54,994 nt of DNA, from positions 1-54,994 of the forward strand of contig NZ_CALIIU010000019.1 of assembly GCF_938017775.1 (NCBI RefSeq), in the 5' to 3' direction. Below, piece by piece: positions 40,117 through 48,562 of the stretch. Source of the DNA: an uncultured Campylobacter sp. GTDB taxonomy: Bacteria > Campylobacterota > Campylobacteria > Campylobacterales > Campylobacteraceae. The translations under genes and the position numbers were made by a program. The notes below the pieces were generated by a model, which made no database searches, was not told the origin of the DNA, and saw only the letters and a list, made by a program, of their open reading frames with translations. The first letter of the stretch is position 1; each line of letters starts with the position of its first letter.

Positions 40117-40572
40117 ATGAAACTAGCCGAGGCGCTGATACTGCGCGCCGACATACAAAAACGCATCGAGCAGCTAAAATCAAGGCTCGCGGACAATGCG
40201 AAAGTGCAAGAGGGCGAGAATCCTAGCGAAGAGCCAAAGGCGCTGCTAGCCGAGCTGGACGTGCTCACAAGCGAGCTTGAGCGCCTGATAGTTCGGATAA
40301 ATTTAACCAACTGCACCGCAAAAGCGGACGGCAAGAACCTGACCGAGCTGATCGCCAAACGCGACATACTCACGCTAAAAGCTGGTGCATTGCGGGCTTT
40401 CGCGCAAGCTTCCGCGCAAAAAGTGGATGTTTATTCACGCAGCGAGATTAAAATCCTAAGCACGGTCGACGTCGCGGCGCTGCAAAAGCAGGTGGACGAG
40501 CTAGCTAGGCAGATCAGACAGCTTGATACGACGCTGCAAGGTGCGAACTGGCAGACCGATCTGATCGACTAA
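40117..40572 (+). CDS. DIP1984 family protein
   Basis: 151 residues, predicted long-helix protein without signal peptide. The family pattern is clear: MKLAEALILRADIQKRIEQL at the start, NAKVQEGENPSE, TSELERLIVRINLTN, YSRSEIKILSTVDVAALQKQ and TLQGANWQTDL near the end. This family (once called septicolysin-like) occurs widely in Gram-positives and scattered proteobacteria with unknown function. ATG after AAAAAGGACGAAA, 18 bp behind the lipoprotein trio, so probably the last gene of that operon. Patchy distribution suggests transfer. Confidence 0.88.
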   Translation: MKLAEALILRADIQKRIEQLKSRLADNAKVQEGENPSEEPKALLAELDVLTSELERLIVRINLTNCTAKADGKNLTELIAKRDILTLKAGALRAFAQASAQKVDVYSRSEIKILSTVDVAALQKQVDELARQIRQLDTTLQGANWQTDLID

Positions 40573-40994
40573 AGCGTCAAATTTAGCGGCGAAATTCGAA
40601 AGGATTTCGCGAAAAGATAAAATTTCGGGTAAGTATCGCAAGAGGCGAGCATGAAAACCTTCCCTGCAACGGAATTAATAGCGCTCGCGGAAACGGCGCA
40701 CCCCCTTTTTACGATTTATTTTCAGTAAATTTACAGGGGCAATGTGACTACGCAATGTAACTACCTAATGCTGATCTAGCGATACCCAGGGCGGGAACGG
40801 GGAAATTTTAAAACGAAATTTTAATTTTTGCGGCGCGACTTGCGGGCTTGCAGTAAAATTTGGCGGCGATCTGGGCGGCCTTGACGCTCAAATTTTGCGT
40901 TAAATTTAGGCGCGCTTGCAATTTTGCATTTTAACCTGCCGAGCATAAAATTTTAGAAAAATCATAAAATTTAGCCAAATTTAAAGGATGAAAT
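40573..40994. other. intergenic, no gene seen
   Basis: About 420 bp with no supportable gene. A weak hairpin (CGAAAT/ATTTCG) just after 40595 may end the lipoprotein operon. AAATTT words are frequent near 40800-40990. Confidence 0.45.
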
Positions 40995-41681
40995 TTGAAA
41001 TTTAAAACCCTTGCGCTAGCGGTTGTATTTTTCTTTGCGACCGGCATGAATGCGGAGCTTGCGACAGAAGCGAATTCCATAAATTTTAGAAAAACGAGCG
41101 GCGCGGAGCAAAATCTCGCGGACGCAAAAGACGCCAAATTTCAAAACGTGGGGTTTAAGAGCGCAGATACCGCAGCGCGCGGTACAAACCCAAACTCATC
41201 GCAAAAAGCAACCCTCATCGACGAAGCAAAAAATTTCTACCGCGTGGACGAGCTGCTGTTTCGTAGCGCACAGCTTGATGGAAGCTACGCCGCGAAGCTG
41301 CACGAGCTTGGCATCAAAAGCATCGTAAATCTGCGCCATTTTAGCAGAGGCGGCGACAAAAGGGCGTTTGGGGATCAATTTTGGCTCGCAAACAAGCCGC
41401 TTCAAAGCTGGGAGATAAAGCCCGCACAGATCGCGGACGTTTTGCGCACCATTCGCGAGCGCCAAAAGGAGGGCGCCGTGCTCGTGCACTGCTATCACGG
41501 AGCCGATCGCACGGGGCTTGTGGTGGCGATGTACCGCGTGATCTATCAGGGCTGGAGTCTGGACGCCGCGCGCAGCGAGATGATAGACGGCGGGTACGGC
41601 TTTCACTCCATGTGGCAGGATATCGCGGGCTTTTTGACGCCGCAAAACGAAGCGCTCGTAAGAGCCGAGCTTGGAATTTAG
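40995..41681 (+). CDS. secreted dual-specificity/tyrosine phosphatase-like protein
   Basis: Starts at TTG (40995) after TTAAAGGATGAAA. Signal peptide residues 1-20 (TLALAVVFFFATGMNA). The cysteine-phosphatase P-loop is VHCYHGADRTG with Cys166 and Arg172, the HCX5R signature. The general-acid region is probably around WEIKPAQ. FRSAQLDGSYAAKLHELGIK and IVNLRHF are typical of the bacterial DSP-like group. Between signal and domain, residues about 25-72 are polar and low-complexity, and the DNA there carries four RAATTY-type hexamers (41072, 41081, 41110, 41136). A periplasmic location and the substrate (phosphoprotein, inositol phosphate or lipid) are inferred. Confidence 0.85.
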   Translation: MKFKTLALAVVFFFATGMNAELATEANSINFRKTSGAEQNLADAKDAKFQNVGFKSADTAARGTNPNSSQKATLIDEAKNFYRVDELLFRSAQLDGSYAAKLHELGIKSIVNLRHFSRGGDKRAFGDQFWLANKPLQSWEIKPAQIADVLRTIRERQKEGAVLVHCYHGADRTGLVVAMYRVIYQGWSLDAARSEMIDGGYGFHSMWQDIAGFLTPQNEALVRAELGI

Positions 41682-41767
41682 ACGAAATTTCGTCCGTCCG
41701 ATCAGACGGCGGCAAAATTTGTAAATTTAATAATGACAAAATGCCGTTTATAACGAAATTTTAGAAT

Positions 41768-41905
41768 ATGGGCTATGTATATTTTCTGGGGCGAGGCTCT
41801 GGATACACCAAAATAGGGGCGAAAACCGAGCTGCAAAGACGCGCGGAGTTTGAGCAAAAATTTAAGGCTTGCAAACAAAAGGCGCGGGAAATTTTAAATT
41901 TATAG
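41768..41905 (+). CDS. possible 45-residue protein or fragment
   Basis: ATG at 41768, product beginning MGYVYFLGRGSGYTKIGAKT and continuing with ELQRRAEFEQKFKACKQKAR. The opening resembles the start of T5orf172/GIY-YIG-like domains (VYFL...G...KIG...R), but the frame ends after 45 residues. No good ribosome site. It could be a truncated gene remnant. Confidence 0.3.
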   Translation: MGYVYFLGRGSGYTKIGAKTELQRRAEFEQKFKACKQKAREILNL

Positions 41906-42225
41906 ATATCGCTAAAATTTTACTCTTTACGGCGAGCTAAATTTAAAATCGTAAATTTCTACAAAAAAGCAAAGAGGCCTTAAAATAGTAAAATTTAGGT
42001 CGTAAAATTTTACGCATTTTTCTACTTAAAATTATCACACTCTTTTTTAAATATGCGCTTACGCCGCTGCGTGCGTATCGCAACTAAAATCGGCTAAATT
42101 TTAAAAGCCCGATTTGTGCTTGCGGCGACGAGGCGCGTAAAACGCTGCAGATATTAGAAAAATATCCGTAAATTTAGCCGAAATAAAGTAAAATTCGAGC
42201 TGTAAATTTAGCAAAAGGAGCGATC
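41906..42225. other. intergenic, no gene seen
   Basis: About 320 bp, AAATTT-rich, no supportable gene. Confidence 0.45.
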
Positions 42226-42910
42226 GTGGAAAATTTATTACTAGCGCAGCTGCGCGAGGTACTACCGCAGGGTATGCGCGTGCCAAGCGAGATCCAGGCG
42301 CTTTATGCGTGGATCGAGGCAAACGGCTTTTATGACGACGTTGGCGGGCGTAGACGCGCTATCTCTACCCACAGGATCGGCTGCAGCAGAGTTGGAGCGA
42401 CGATGAGCGCGAGGGCGGCACGGACATCGTATTTTTCACGGATGAGCCGAAAAATCGCGACGAGGAGCTAAGGTATTGGTTTTACGGCGAGGATCGCGAG
42501 CTTGCCGCGGAGATCAAGCATCGGCTTTGCGTATTCGCAGGCAGCGGCTCGGAGGGCTCGATGTGCGCGCTATGGCTGGATGATGCGGGCGAGACTAGAC
42601 CCGGCACATGGGATCGGGTTCGGGCTCGACGATGACCTGCGTTTTGGCTCATAGCGGGCTTGATTTTTTGCGATTGCTTGCGATCGGATACGATGAAATC
42701 TGCTGGGACGAGGATTTTAGCGCGCCGCCAAACAGCGACGACTTTATCGTGCATCCAAACGTGAAATTTCAGCAGTGGGTAATAGAGACGTTTAAAACGA
42801 CGATCCCGCAAACCGCGCTTGAGCTCGTCACGCCCGCGCATCTAGACGACGAGAACCCGAGCGATGAGTTTCTTGTGCGAGGTTTTGACGCCCGCATAAA
42901 CGCCCGCTAG
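42226..42910 (+). pseudogene. SUKH (SMI1/KNR4)-like gene with two frameshifts
   Basis: Three successive frames reconstruct one cytosolic protein of about 220 residues. They are MENLLLAQLREVLPQGMRVP (from 42226, ribosome site AAAAGGAGCGATC), then RLQQSWSDDE and FFTDEPKNRDEELRYWFYGE (frame 2, about 42362-42600), then MGSGSGSTMTCVLAHSGLDF and RLLAIGYDEICWDE (frame 3). Breaks lie near 42345-42362 and 42598-42610. The LLAIGYDEICW / FQQWVIETF pattern resembles SMI1/KNR4-family (SUKH) proteins, many of which are toxin immunity proteins. The 3' end runs into and overlaps the convergent transporter gene. Function is lost or doubtful. Confidence 0.65.
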
Positions 42911-43522
42911 CGAGCCGACGCCGAGTAACGCACCGATTTCGTAGTGCACGAGTCTGTGCGCGGAGAGGCTAATAAAACCCGCACTTGAGGAAAATATCAC
43001 GAAAAACAGCCCCGTGCTGACGGCCTTTTTGATGTCGTAGTTTAAAAAGCTGATCAAAATAGGCATCACGAATACCGCGCCGCCGATACCCACGCTGATC
43101 GCCACGGCGCCGACGAACAGCCCCACGATAAAGAGCAAAATTTTAGATTCGTTGGTCTCGCCCGCGGGCTCGGTCGGGGTTTTAAAGAGTTTGATTAAAT
43201 TTATGATCTGCACCAAAATAAGCGTGCCCAGAAGGAATTTTGAGGAGAAATAGCTTACGATAAAGCCGCTGCTAAGCGCGCCGCAAAAGCCTCCGAGCCC
43301 CAGCACCAGCGCGGGCGCGACGTCTAGCATTTTGCTTTTAAAATTTACGAACGAACCGAAGATCGAGCTAAAAATCATCTGCATGATGCTAATGCCGATG
43401 GCGTACTTGACATCGTAGCCGAAGAGCATCATCACGGGCACCACGACCGTGCCGCCGCCGATGCCGAAAAATCCGCTGATAAAGCCTACGCAGGCGCCAA
43501 TTAAAATGTATTCAAAAAACAT
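42842..43522 (-). CDS. TauE/SafE-family membrane transporter
   Basis: An anion exporter-like inner-membrane protein of the TSUP (sulfite/sulfonate exporter) family. About six to seven TM segments are seen, with the two repeated signatures GFFGIGGGTVVVPVMMLFG (residues about 20-38) and VGIGGAVFVMPILISFL (second half). ATG at 43522 after AAGGAATACG. At 226 residues it is slightly short: the usual final TM helix after the SHKKL segment is missing, and the gene stops at VLVV inside sequence that is also the end of the decayed SUKH-like gene on the other strand. C-terminal truncation by a junction is possible. Substrate unknown. Confidence 0.88.
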   Translation of the reverse strand: MFFEYILIGACVGFISGFFGIGGGTVVVPVMMLFGYDVKYAIGISIMQMIFSSIFGSFVNFKSKMLDVAPALVLGLGGFCGALSSGFIVSYFSSKFLLGTLILVQIINLIKLFKTPTEPAGETNESKILLFIVGLFVGAVAISVGIGGAVFVMPILISFLNYDIKKAVSTGLFFVIFSSSAGFISLSAHRLVHYEIGALLGVGSLAGVYAGVKTSHKKLIARVLVV

Positions 43523-43638
43523 CCGTATTCCTTATTTCAGCCCCTTTGGTCTCTCTGAATTCCGCTTTTGCGGCTCGTCATTAAAATTTACCACTTGCAA
43601 GCCTTTAAATTTAAGCGCGAATTTAGCAAATTTAAGCC

Positions 43639-44322
43639 TTATAGCCGTTTTGCTTCGCGCATCCATTCGCGGTATTGCTCGCGCGAAATTTTTACGTTTT
43701 CATATCGTAAGGTGTCCGCGCGAAAGCATTTCAGGCTCAGTTCATTATCCTCAAAGCCTGCAAAATCAGCCTGCTCATAGATGTCGTAACCGCCCTGCAT
43801 GCAGTCTAAAACGTCTGCATATCTCTGCTCTTCACTCATCGGCTCGGCAAAGCTTACCAAATGCACGTCGTTTGGAGCACCCCAGTAGCAGCCGCTCGCG
43901 GCCAGCGCGTCCCAACCCCGCAGATAGTGCACGCCGTCCCAAATGAAGCTCTCCTTGCCGTCTAGCCAGGTGTCCGGCACGAAGCGCATGATCTGCGCTG
44001 AGGCTAGATCAAGCACGCTGTAGCCGTATAGATCCTGACGAAAAACGAGGTAAAATTTGCCGTCTGCGTGGCGGATCAGGCTAAAAAATTCCGCCCGATC
44101 GTCTATACAGCGCCAGCTTTTTATCTGCGTTTTGTGAGTATCAAACAGCGTGTATTCGCCGCCGCTGAAGCTTGTCGCGCCGAGCCTATATGCGTCCTTT
44201 ACGATCTCATATCCGCCGCTTAAATTTATCGTTTGACGCCGGGTAAAATTTCGCCCCTCGAAAAGAGTTTCTGCCTGCCTGATGCGCGCTCGGTACTGCG
44301 CGGAATTTACGGCGTTTGCCAT
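43639..44322 (-). CDS. unrecognised cytosolic protein (WxGxxY-type, beta-rich)
   Basis: I do not know a named family, though I recall similar hypothetical proteins sharing a YGYSVLDL ... SFIWDGVHYL ... SGCYWGAPNDVHLVSF ... GGYDIYEQADF arrangement. 227 residues, beta-rich, aromatic, without signal peptide. ATG at 44322 with TTAAGGAGCGCACG. It lies upstream of a TauE/SafE gene in the same direction, separated by 116 bp. Such standalone beta-rich proteins are often found among immunity or accessory genes, and a decayed SUKH-like gene is nearby. A link is speculative. Confidence 0.7.
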   Translation of the reverse strand: MANAVNSAQYRARIRQAETLFEGRNFTRRQTINLSGGYEIVKDAYRLGATSFSGGEYTLFDTHKTQIKSWRCIDDRAEFFSLIRHADGKFYLVFRQDLYGYSVLDLASAQIMRFVPDTWLDGKESFIWDGVHYLRGWDALAASGCYWGAPNDVHLVSFAEPMSEEQRYADVLDCMQGGYDIYEQADFAGFEDNELSLKCFRADTLRYENVKISREQYREWMREAKRL

Positions 44323-44623
44323 CGTGCGCTCCTTAAAATTTTATGCAGACGGGTTAAATTTTGCGCTGCCGCCAACAGCTCGCGCTTCTTAAATTTCATG
44401 CGAACCAATAAATTTAGCCTCGCAGGCGGCAAAATTTGACCGATAAACGGCAGAGCTCAAGCATTTGACAGCAACCGATAACCGCTAAGCGTAGTCTATG
44501 ACAGGTAGCTGCGCGTCCTAAATTTTACTTCGCCTTGCGAATTTTTAAAATTTACGCGCAGTTTCGGCGCCCTGCGAATACTTGCGATACCGCGCCGTTT
44601 TTAATGCTCGCTCACGAGAGCCT
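44323..44623. other. intergenic, no gene seen
   Basis: About 300 bp between the unknown protein gene and the phased array, without a supportable gene. Confidence 0.4.
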
Positions 44624-44788
44624 GAAATTTTACGAGCGTTTGAAATTTCACAGCGTTTAAATTCCACGATATTTAAAATTCTGCAGCATTTTAAAATTCC
44701 ACGACGTTTTAAAATCCCACGAAAATCCGAAATTCCGCGAGTATTTGAAATTTCGCAATCTCTAAAATTCCGCCAGCGCCTTAAATTT
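44624..44788. repeat. degenerate tandem array, RAATTY every 16-18 bp
   Basis: Hexamers start at 44625, 44643, 44659, 44676, 44694, 44712 (variant AAATCC), 44730, 44748, 44765 and 44783, so gaps are 18, 16, 17, 18, 18, 18, 18, 17 and 18 bp. Ten units share the consensus AAAATTCCACGACGTTTT with variation outside the hexamer. An open frame across it (44582-44821) reads FKIPRR-like hexapeptides because 18 bp is six codons, but it has no ribosome site and is probably not expressed. Confidence 0.8.
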
Positions 44789-44958
44789 TATCTAATGCGG
44801 ACAAGCAAACCGCGCAAATAAACAGACTGCCAAAACAAGCAGACTACTCAAATTTGCTCGCCTGCGCGGTGCCGCTAGCGATTACTCAAATTTACTCTCC
44901 CCTGCAACGCCGTTAGCGTATAAATTTAAAATTTTACTCGCCCGAGGCGCTGCGAATA

Positions 44959-46383
44959 TTACTCGGATTTGCCCTCTTCTTTGGCGCCCGAAATTTTATC
45001 CAGCACCTTTTTGCCGACCTCGCTTTGATTTAGCGCTTCGAGCATCGCGGCTAGCTGCGTGCCGCCCTTGGCGCTTAAAATTTCGCCGAATTTACTCATC
45101 CCCTCGCCCACGCTACCTTCGTTTGCGATGATCTTAAGATCCGCCGCGCTTAGTGCCTTGGCCTGCTCCAGACCGATGTCGCGGTTCGCTTCGATCTGTT
45201 TGATCGAAATGAGATAGGTCTGATATCCCTGATTTTCGCCGATCTCACGCGCCAGCTCGATCTGTGCGTTTACGGGCGCGAGCTCTTTTAGCCTAAGCGC
45301 CTCGGCCTCCGCAGAGCCTATCTTTAGCGTACCCTGCGCTTCTTTGTCCTTCATCTCCAAAAGCGCCGCGGCGGCGAGAAATTGCTTCTCTTTGTCGCCC
45401 TGCGCCACTAAAATTTGATTTTCCTTGATCGCTTCGGCGTCGCGGATTTTGGCGTTTTTGCGCGCTTCGGCGTCGATCTCGATCTTGCGCTGCTCCTGCT
45501 CGGCTTTTACGATCTCCACTTGCTTTTTGATCTCGGCCTGCTTGACGTCGTTCACCCGCACGACCTCCATCGCCTTTTCCTGCGTGATCTTTTGCTGATC
45601 CTTGATGAGCTGCTCGGCCTGCTCCTTTGAGATCGCGACCTCTCGCTCGTTTTCGACGGTTTTAAGGCCTACCATCTTATTGGCTTCCTGCTGGCGCACT
45701 TCGGTTGCTTGCGCGGCTTCGATCTCGGCGATCTGGGCGAGCTTGGTGTTGTTTGCGACCTCTACGCGGCTTTCCTTTTCGATCTGGGATTTTTTCTTCT
45801 CCATGATGTTTAAGATGACCTTGCTGCCGCTGCTATCGCGGATATCCATGAGCTCGATGTTTTTAACGGGCTCGATACCCCAGTTTTGCAGCTGCGTCTT
45901 TACCGCCTTGGTAAAATCGTCTCCGAGCTCGGAGCGGATCTGCAAGATGTCCTCAAGCACGCGGCTCGAAAGGATCGAACGAATGGAGCCTTGAATGATA
46001 TTTGTGAGCTGATTGTTCAAATCTTGAAAATTATTGACGCGTTGTGCGGCTAAATTTGAATCCACGATCCTAAAAAACGCCGTAATATCGACTACGAAAG
46101 GAAGCCTGCCCAGATCATACGCCTCATAATCCTCGATCTTGATGCTAAAGACCGAGACCGGCAAAACGATCTTCGTAACGCCCAGCGCCGGCACCCAGCT
46201 CGGGAATTCGTAGTAGCTGTTGCCGTTGCCGGTATCTTTGCCATAGCTCGTCGTCTTGCGCGCGCTTTGGACGATATGCACTTCATTCGTCTCCACTATG
46301 CGCCTGAAAAACAGAGGCACGATGATAAAAAGCGCGATTAAAACCCCAGCGGCGGCGCCTATCAAATATAAAATTTCACCCAT
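44959..46383 (-). CDS. flotillin-like SPFH/band-7 protein
   Basis: A membrane scaffold of the flotillin/YqiK class. N-terminal TM at residues about 5-27 (LIGAAAGVLIALFIIVPLFF), SPFH domain about 30-200 (TNEVHIVQSARKTTSYGK, VDITAFFRIVDSNLAAQRV, QGSIRSILSSRVLEDILQIR), then a long coiled coil about 200-400 rich in Glu, Ala, Lys and Gln, with an EA-repeat. The C-terminal region AKGGTQLAAMLEALNQSEVGKKVL is like the oligomerisation tail. 474 residues. ATG after AAAGGAGAGAAA. Many flotillin operons have a partner NfeD gene; none is seen adjacent here. Lone gene. Confidence 0.9.
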   Translation of the reverse strand: MGEILYLIGAAAGVLIALFIIVPLFFRRIVETNEVHIVQSARKTTSYGKDTGNGNSYYEFPSWVPALGVTKIVLPVSVFSIKIEDYEAYDLGRLPFVVDITAFFRIVDSNLAAQRVNNFQDLNNQLTNIIQGSIRSILSSRVLEDILQIRSELGDDFTKAVKTQLQNWGIEPVKNIELMDIRDSSGSKVILNIMEKKKSQIEKESRVEVANNTKLAQIAEIEAAQATEVRQQEANKMVGLKTVENEREVAISKEQAEQLIKDQQKITQEKAMEVVRVNDVKQAEIKKQVEIVKAEQEQRKIEIDAEARKNAKIRDAEAIKENQILVAQGDKEKQFLAAAALLEMKDKEAQGTLKIGSAEAEALRLKELAPVNAQIELAREIGENQGYQTYLISIKQIEANRDIGLEQAKALSAADLKIIANEGSVGEGMSKFGEILSAKGGTQLAAMLEALNQSEVGKKVLDKISGAKEEGKSE

Positions 46384-46542
46384 TTTCTCTCCTTTAAAAA
46401 TGCTAAATTTAAAATGGATTATATAAAAATTTACTTTGAAAAATAATAAATAATCGCGGCGATAGCGGTTAAAATTTACGCAATTTTAATGAGGTTTTTT
46501 GTAATATCGCGGCGTATATTTCAATGCCCTTTAGGAGAAAAA

Positions 46543-47562
46543 ATGAAAAAATTTTTACTACTGCTTTTAGCGGGTGCGCTTTTTGCGAGCGCAGCAGAGC
46601 TTAGAACTATCAAGGATATGGACGGAGCTGAGGTCAAAATCCCCGCAAAAGTTGAGCGTATCGCTGCACTCTGGCACTCGAACAATCAAATTTTACTGGC
46701 TCTGGGCGGAGCGGATAAGATCGTCGCTACCACCGATAATATCAGCAAAAACGCATGGTTTCTTAAAATTTATCCGCGCCTGGCACAGATCCCAGTACTG
46801 CTAAAAAATAACGACGTAAATTTAGAGGAGCTGATGAGCCGTAACCCTGACGTAGTCATCGTCTCAACCGCATTGGCAGGCGAAAATTTAGCTAAGCAGG
46901 GCTTTACCGTTTTAAAGGCGTCCTTTAGCGATTACGAGCAGATGAGGCGTAGCATCAAGATGTGCGGCGATATGCTAGGCGGCGACGCGCCGCAAAGAGC
47001 GAAGGATCTGATCGCAAATCTCGATAAAAATATAGCTTTGGTTAGCGGCCGCACCGCAAATTTAAGCCCCGACAAGCGCCCGCGCGTCCTTCACATCGTA
47101 GGCGGGAGCGATCTTTTAAAGATCGACGGCAAGGGCACGCTGATCGACTCGTGGATAGAGCTGGCCGGCGGAACGAATGCGATCACCGCCACGAAAGGCC
47201 CGATGAAAACTATCACCGCCGAGGAGATCATCGCGAGCAACCCGCAGATCATAATCGTGGGCGGCGATCACAACGAAGATGCGGTAGAGAAGATCAAATC
47301 AAGCCCGGTTTACAGCGGCACGGATGCGGTCAAAAACGGACGCGTTTACGGCAATCCGCGCGGAGTTTTCAACTGGGATCGATACGGCGCGGATACGGTG
47401 CTTCAAATTTTATGGGCGGCGAAAACTATCCAGCCGGAGCTTTTTGCCGACATCGACATAAAGGCCGAAACGAAGGCGTTTTATAAAAAATTTATGAATT
47501 ACGAGCTAAGCGACGCGGAATTTGGCTATATTTTAAAAGGACTTAACCCGGAGGGCAAATAA
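46543..47562 (+). CDS. periplasmic iron-complex-type binding protein (PBP III)
   Basis: Substrate-binding protein of the BtuF/FhuD-like class. I start it at the ATG at 46543, after TTAGGAGAAAAA, with signal peptide MKKFLLLLLAGALFASAA. The mature protein has the family pattern RTIKDMDGAEVKIPAKVERIA, LALGGADKIVATTD, NPDVVIVS, TITAEEIIASNPQIIIVGG and GRVYGNPRGVFNWDRYGADT. The ligand is probably a ferric siderophore, heme or a corrinoid. 339 residues. No permease or ATPase genes are adjacent, so it must share another locus. A relative with a huge internal deletion lies 1 kb downstream. Confidence 0.9.
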   Translation: MKKFLLLLLAGALFASAAELRTIKDMDGAEVKIPAKVERIAALWHSNNQILLALGGADKIVATTDNISKNAWFLKIYPRLAQIPVLLKNNDVNLEELMSRNPDVVIVSTALAGENLAKQGFTVLKASFSDYEQMRRSIKMCGDMLGGDAPQRAKDLIANLDKNIALVSGRTANLSPDKRPRVLHIVGGSDLLKIDGKGTLIDSWIELAGGTNAITATKGPMKTITAEEIIASNPQIIIVGGDHNEDAVEKIKSSPVYSGTDAVKNGRVYGNPRGVFNWDRYGADTVLQILWAAKTIQPELFADIDIKAETKAFYKKFMNYELSDAEFGYILKGLNPEGK

Positions 47563-47928
47563 GACGCAGCACCGAACGAAAGACGTCGGCGCCGCACCCA
47601 GTAGGCAGCATCCGTGCCGAATCTCTCATCAGTGGCGGCACATCGGTACAGAATGTTTCATCGTGCGACGCACATCGGTGCCGAGAAGACCGCCATTTTA
47701 CCAGCGCCGAAACCTCTTTCAACAAATAGCGCCAAGCAGGCCGATACCATATACTTCATCAAAGCGGCATCGGCGGCGGGCGGCGTACCTAGCAAAGAGC
47801 GCGCTGAATAAGCGGTGCGAGGCGGAATAAAATTTAAACCCGCGGCGGGTGAAAAAGGACAAAGCAACGACAAGCAAACAAGGGCAAAACAAAGCTGCAA
47901 GATAAAATTTAAAGCAAAGGGAGCGGTC
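47563..47928. repeat. intergenic with a degenerate 32-bp tandem repeat (47606-47692)
   Basis: Units starting at 47606, 47638 and 47670 share a GCACATCGGTGCCGA-type core (first copy GCATCCGTGCCGA) followed by T/C-rich TTTCATC-like sequence. The third copy is partial. No gene is supportable in the surrounding 360 bp, and the open frame 47614-47811 has repeat-derived sequence. Confidence 0.55.
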
Positions 47929-48492
47929 ATGGAAATTTCATTTTTTACGACTCTTGAGCCTTCTCTAGCGGGCGCTTGGATACCCTCATTTGCGATGGTG
48001 CTGATACAATTCGTATATATGTTTATCTATAAAGAGGTCGGCAAGCGCGCCACCGATACCTCATGGTACACGCTCGCGGATAAGCGAAATGCGATCATAA
48101 GCTCGCTGCTGCAAGTAGCGCTGCTCATTTTATCGGTCTTCGTGCCTCTTAAGACGGGCAGCGCGTGGTTTTGGATCGGAGCGGTGATCTATGTAGCGGC
48201 TTTTGCGGGCTTTATCAAAGCCTTTTACGACTATGCGGCAGCCCCTGCGGACAGAGCCGCACAAGGCGGCATCTACTGCCTATCGCGCAATCCGATGTAT
48301 TTCTTTTATTTCCTCGGCATGGCGGGCGTTTGTATCGCCTCGGCGTCGCTGTGGCTACTCATAGTGATAGTGCCCTTTGCCATATACAACCATCTCGTGG
48401 TCCTGGGCGAGGAGCGCTACTGCGAGCAAGCCTACGGGCGGGAGTATTTGGAGTATAAACGCAAGACGCCGAGATATTTTTTGTTTTTCTAA
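47929..48492 (+). CDS. ICMT/phospholipid-methyltransferase-like membrane protein
   Basis: A multi-pass inner membrane protein of the isoprenylcysteine carboxyl methyltransferase / PEMT-like superfamily. ATG at 47929 after AAAGGGAGCGGTC. Four to five TM segments are seen (SFAMVLIQFVYMFIY, AIISSLLQVALLILSVFVPL, FWIGAVIYVAAFAGFIKAFY, YFLGMAGVCIASASLWLLIV). The hallmark SAM-binding region is GIYCLSRNPMYFFYFLGMAG followed by the late EERYCEQAYGREYLEYKRKTPRY. 187 residues. In bacteria such proteins methylate isoprenoids or lipids; substrate unknown. It sits between the binding-protein gene and its deleted relative. Confidence 0.88.
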   Translation: MEISFFTTLEPSLAGAWIPSFAMVLIQFVYMFIYKEVGKRATDTSWYTLADKRNAIISSLLQVALLILSVFVPLKTGSAWFWIGAVIYVAAFAGFIKAFYDYAAAPADRAAQGGIYCLSRNPMYFFYFLGMAGVCIASASLWLLIVIVPFAIYNHLVVLGEERYCEQAYGREYLEYKRKTPRYFLFF

Positions 48493-48562
48493 GGGGAGGG
48501 TAAAACCTAGGGCATGCCGCAGCCCTAGACGTTTTATAAAATTTTGGCACTAAGGAGAGAGT

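Noticed and set aside
44582..44821. Open frame of 79 codons with hexapeptide repeats (FKIPRR-like)
   Set aside because: It is the translation of the 17-18 bp array. It has no ribosome site or promoter, and the hexapeptide pattern follows simply from 18 bp being six codons.
47614..47811. 65-codon frame after the binding-protein gene
   Set aside because: Its sequence is produced by the degenerate 32-bp repeat and it has no ribosome site.
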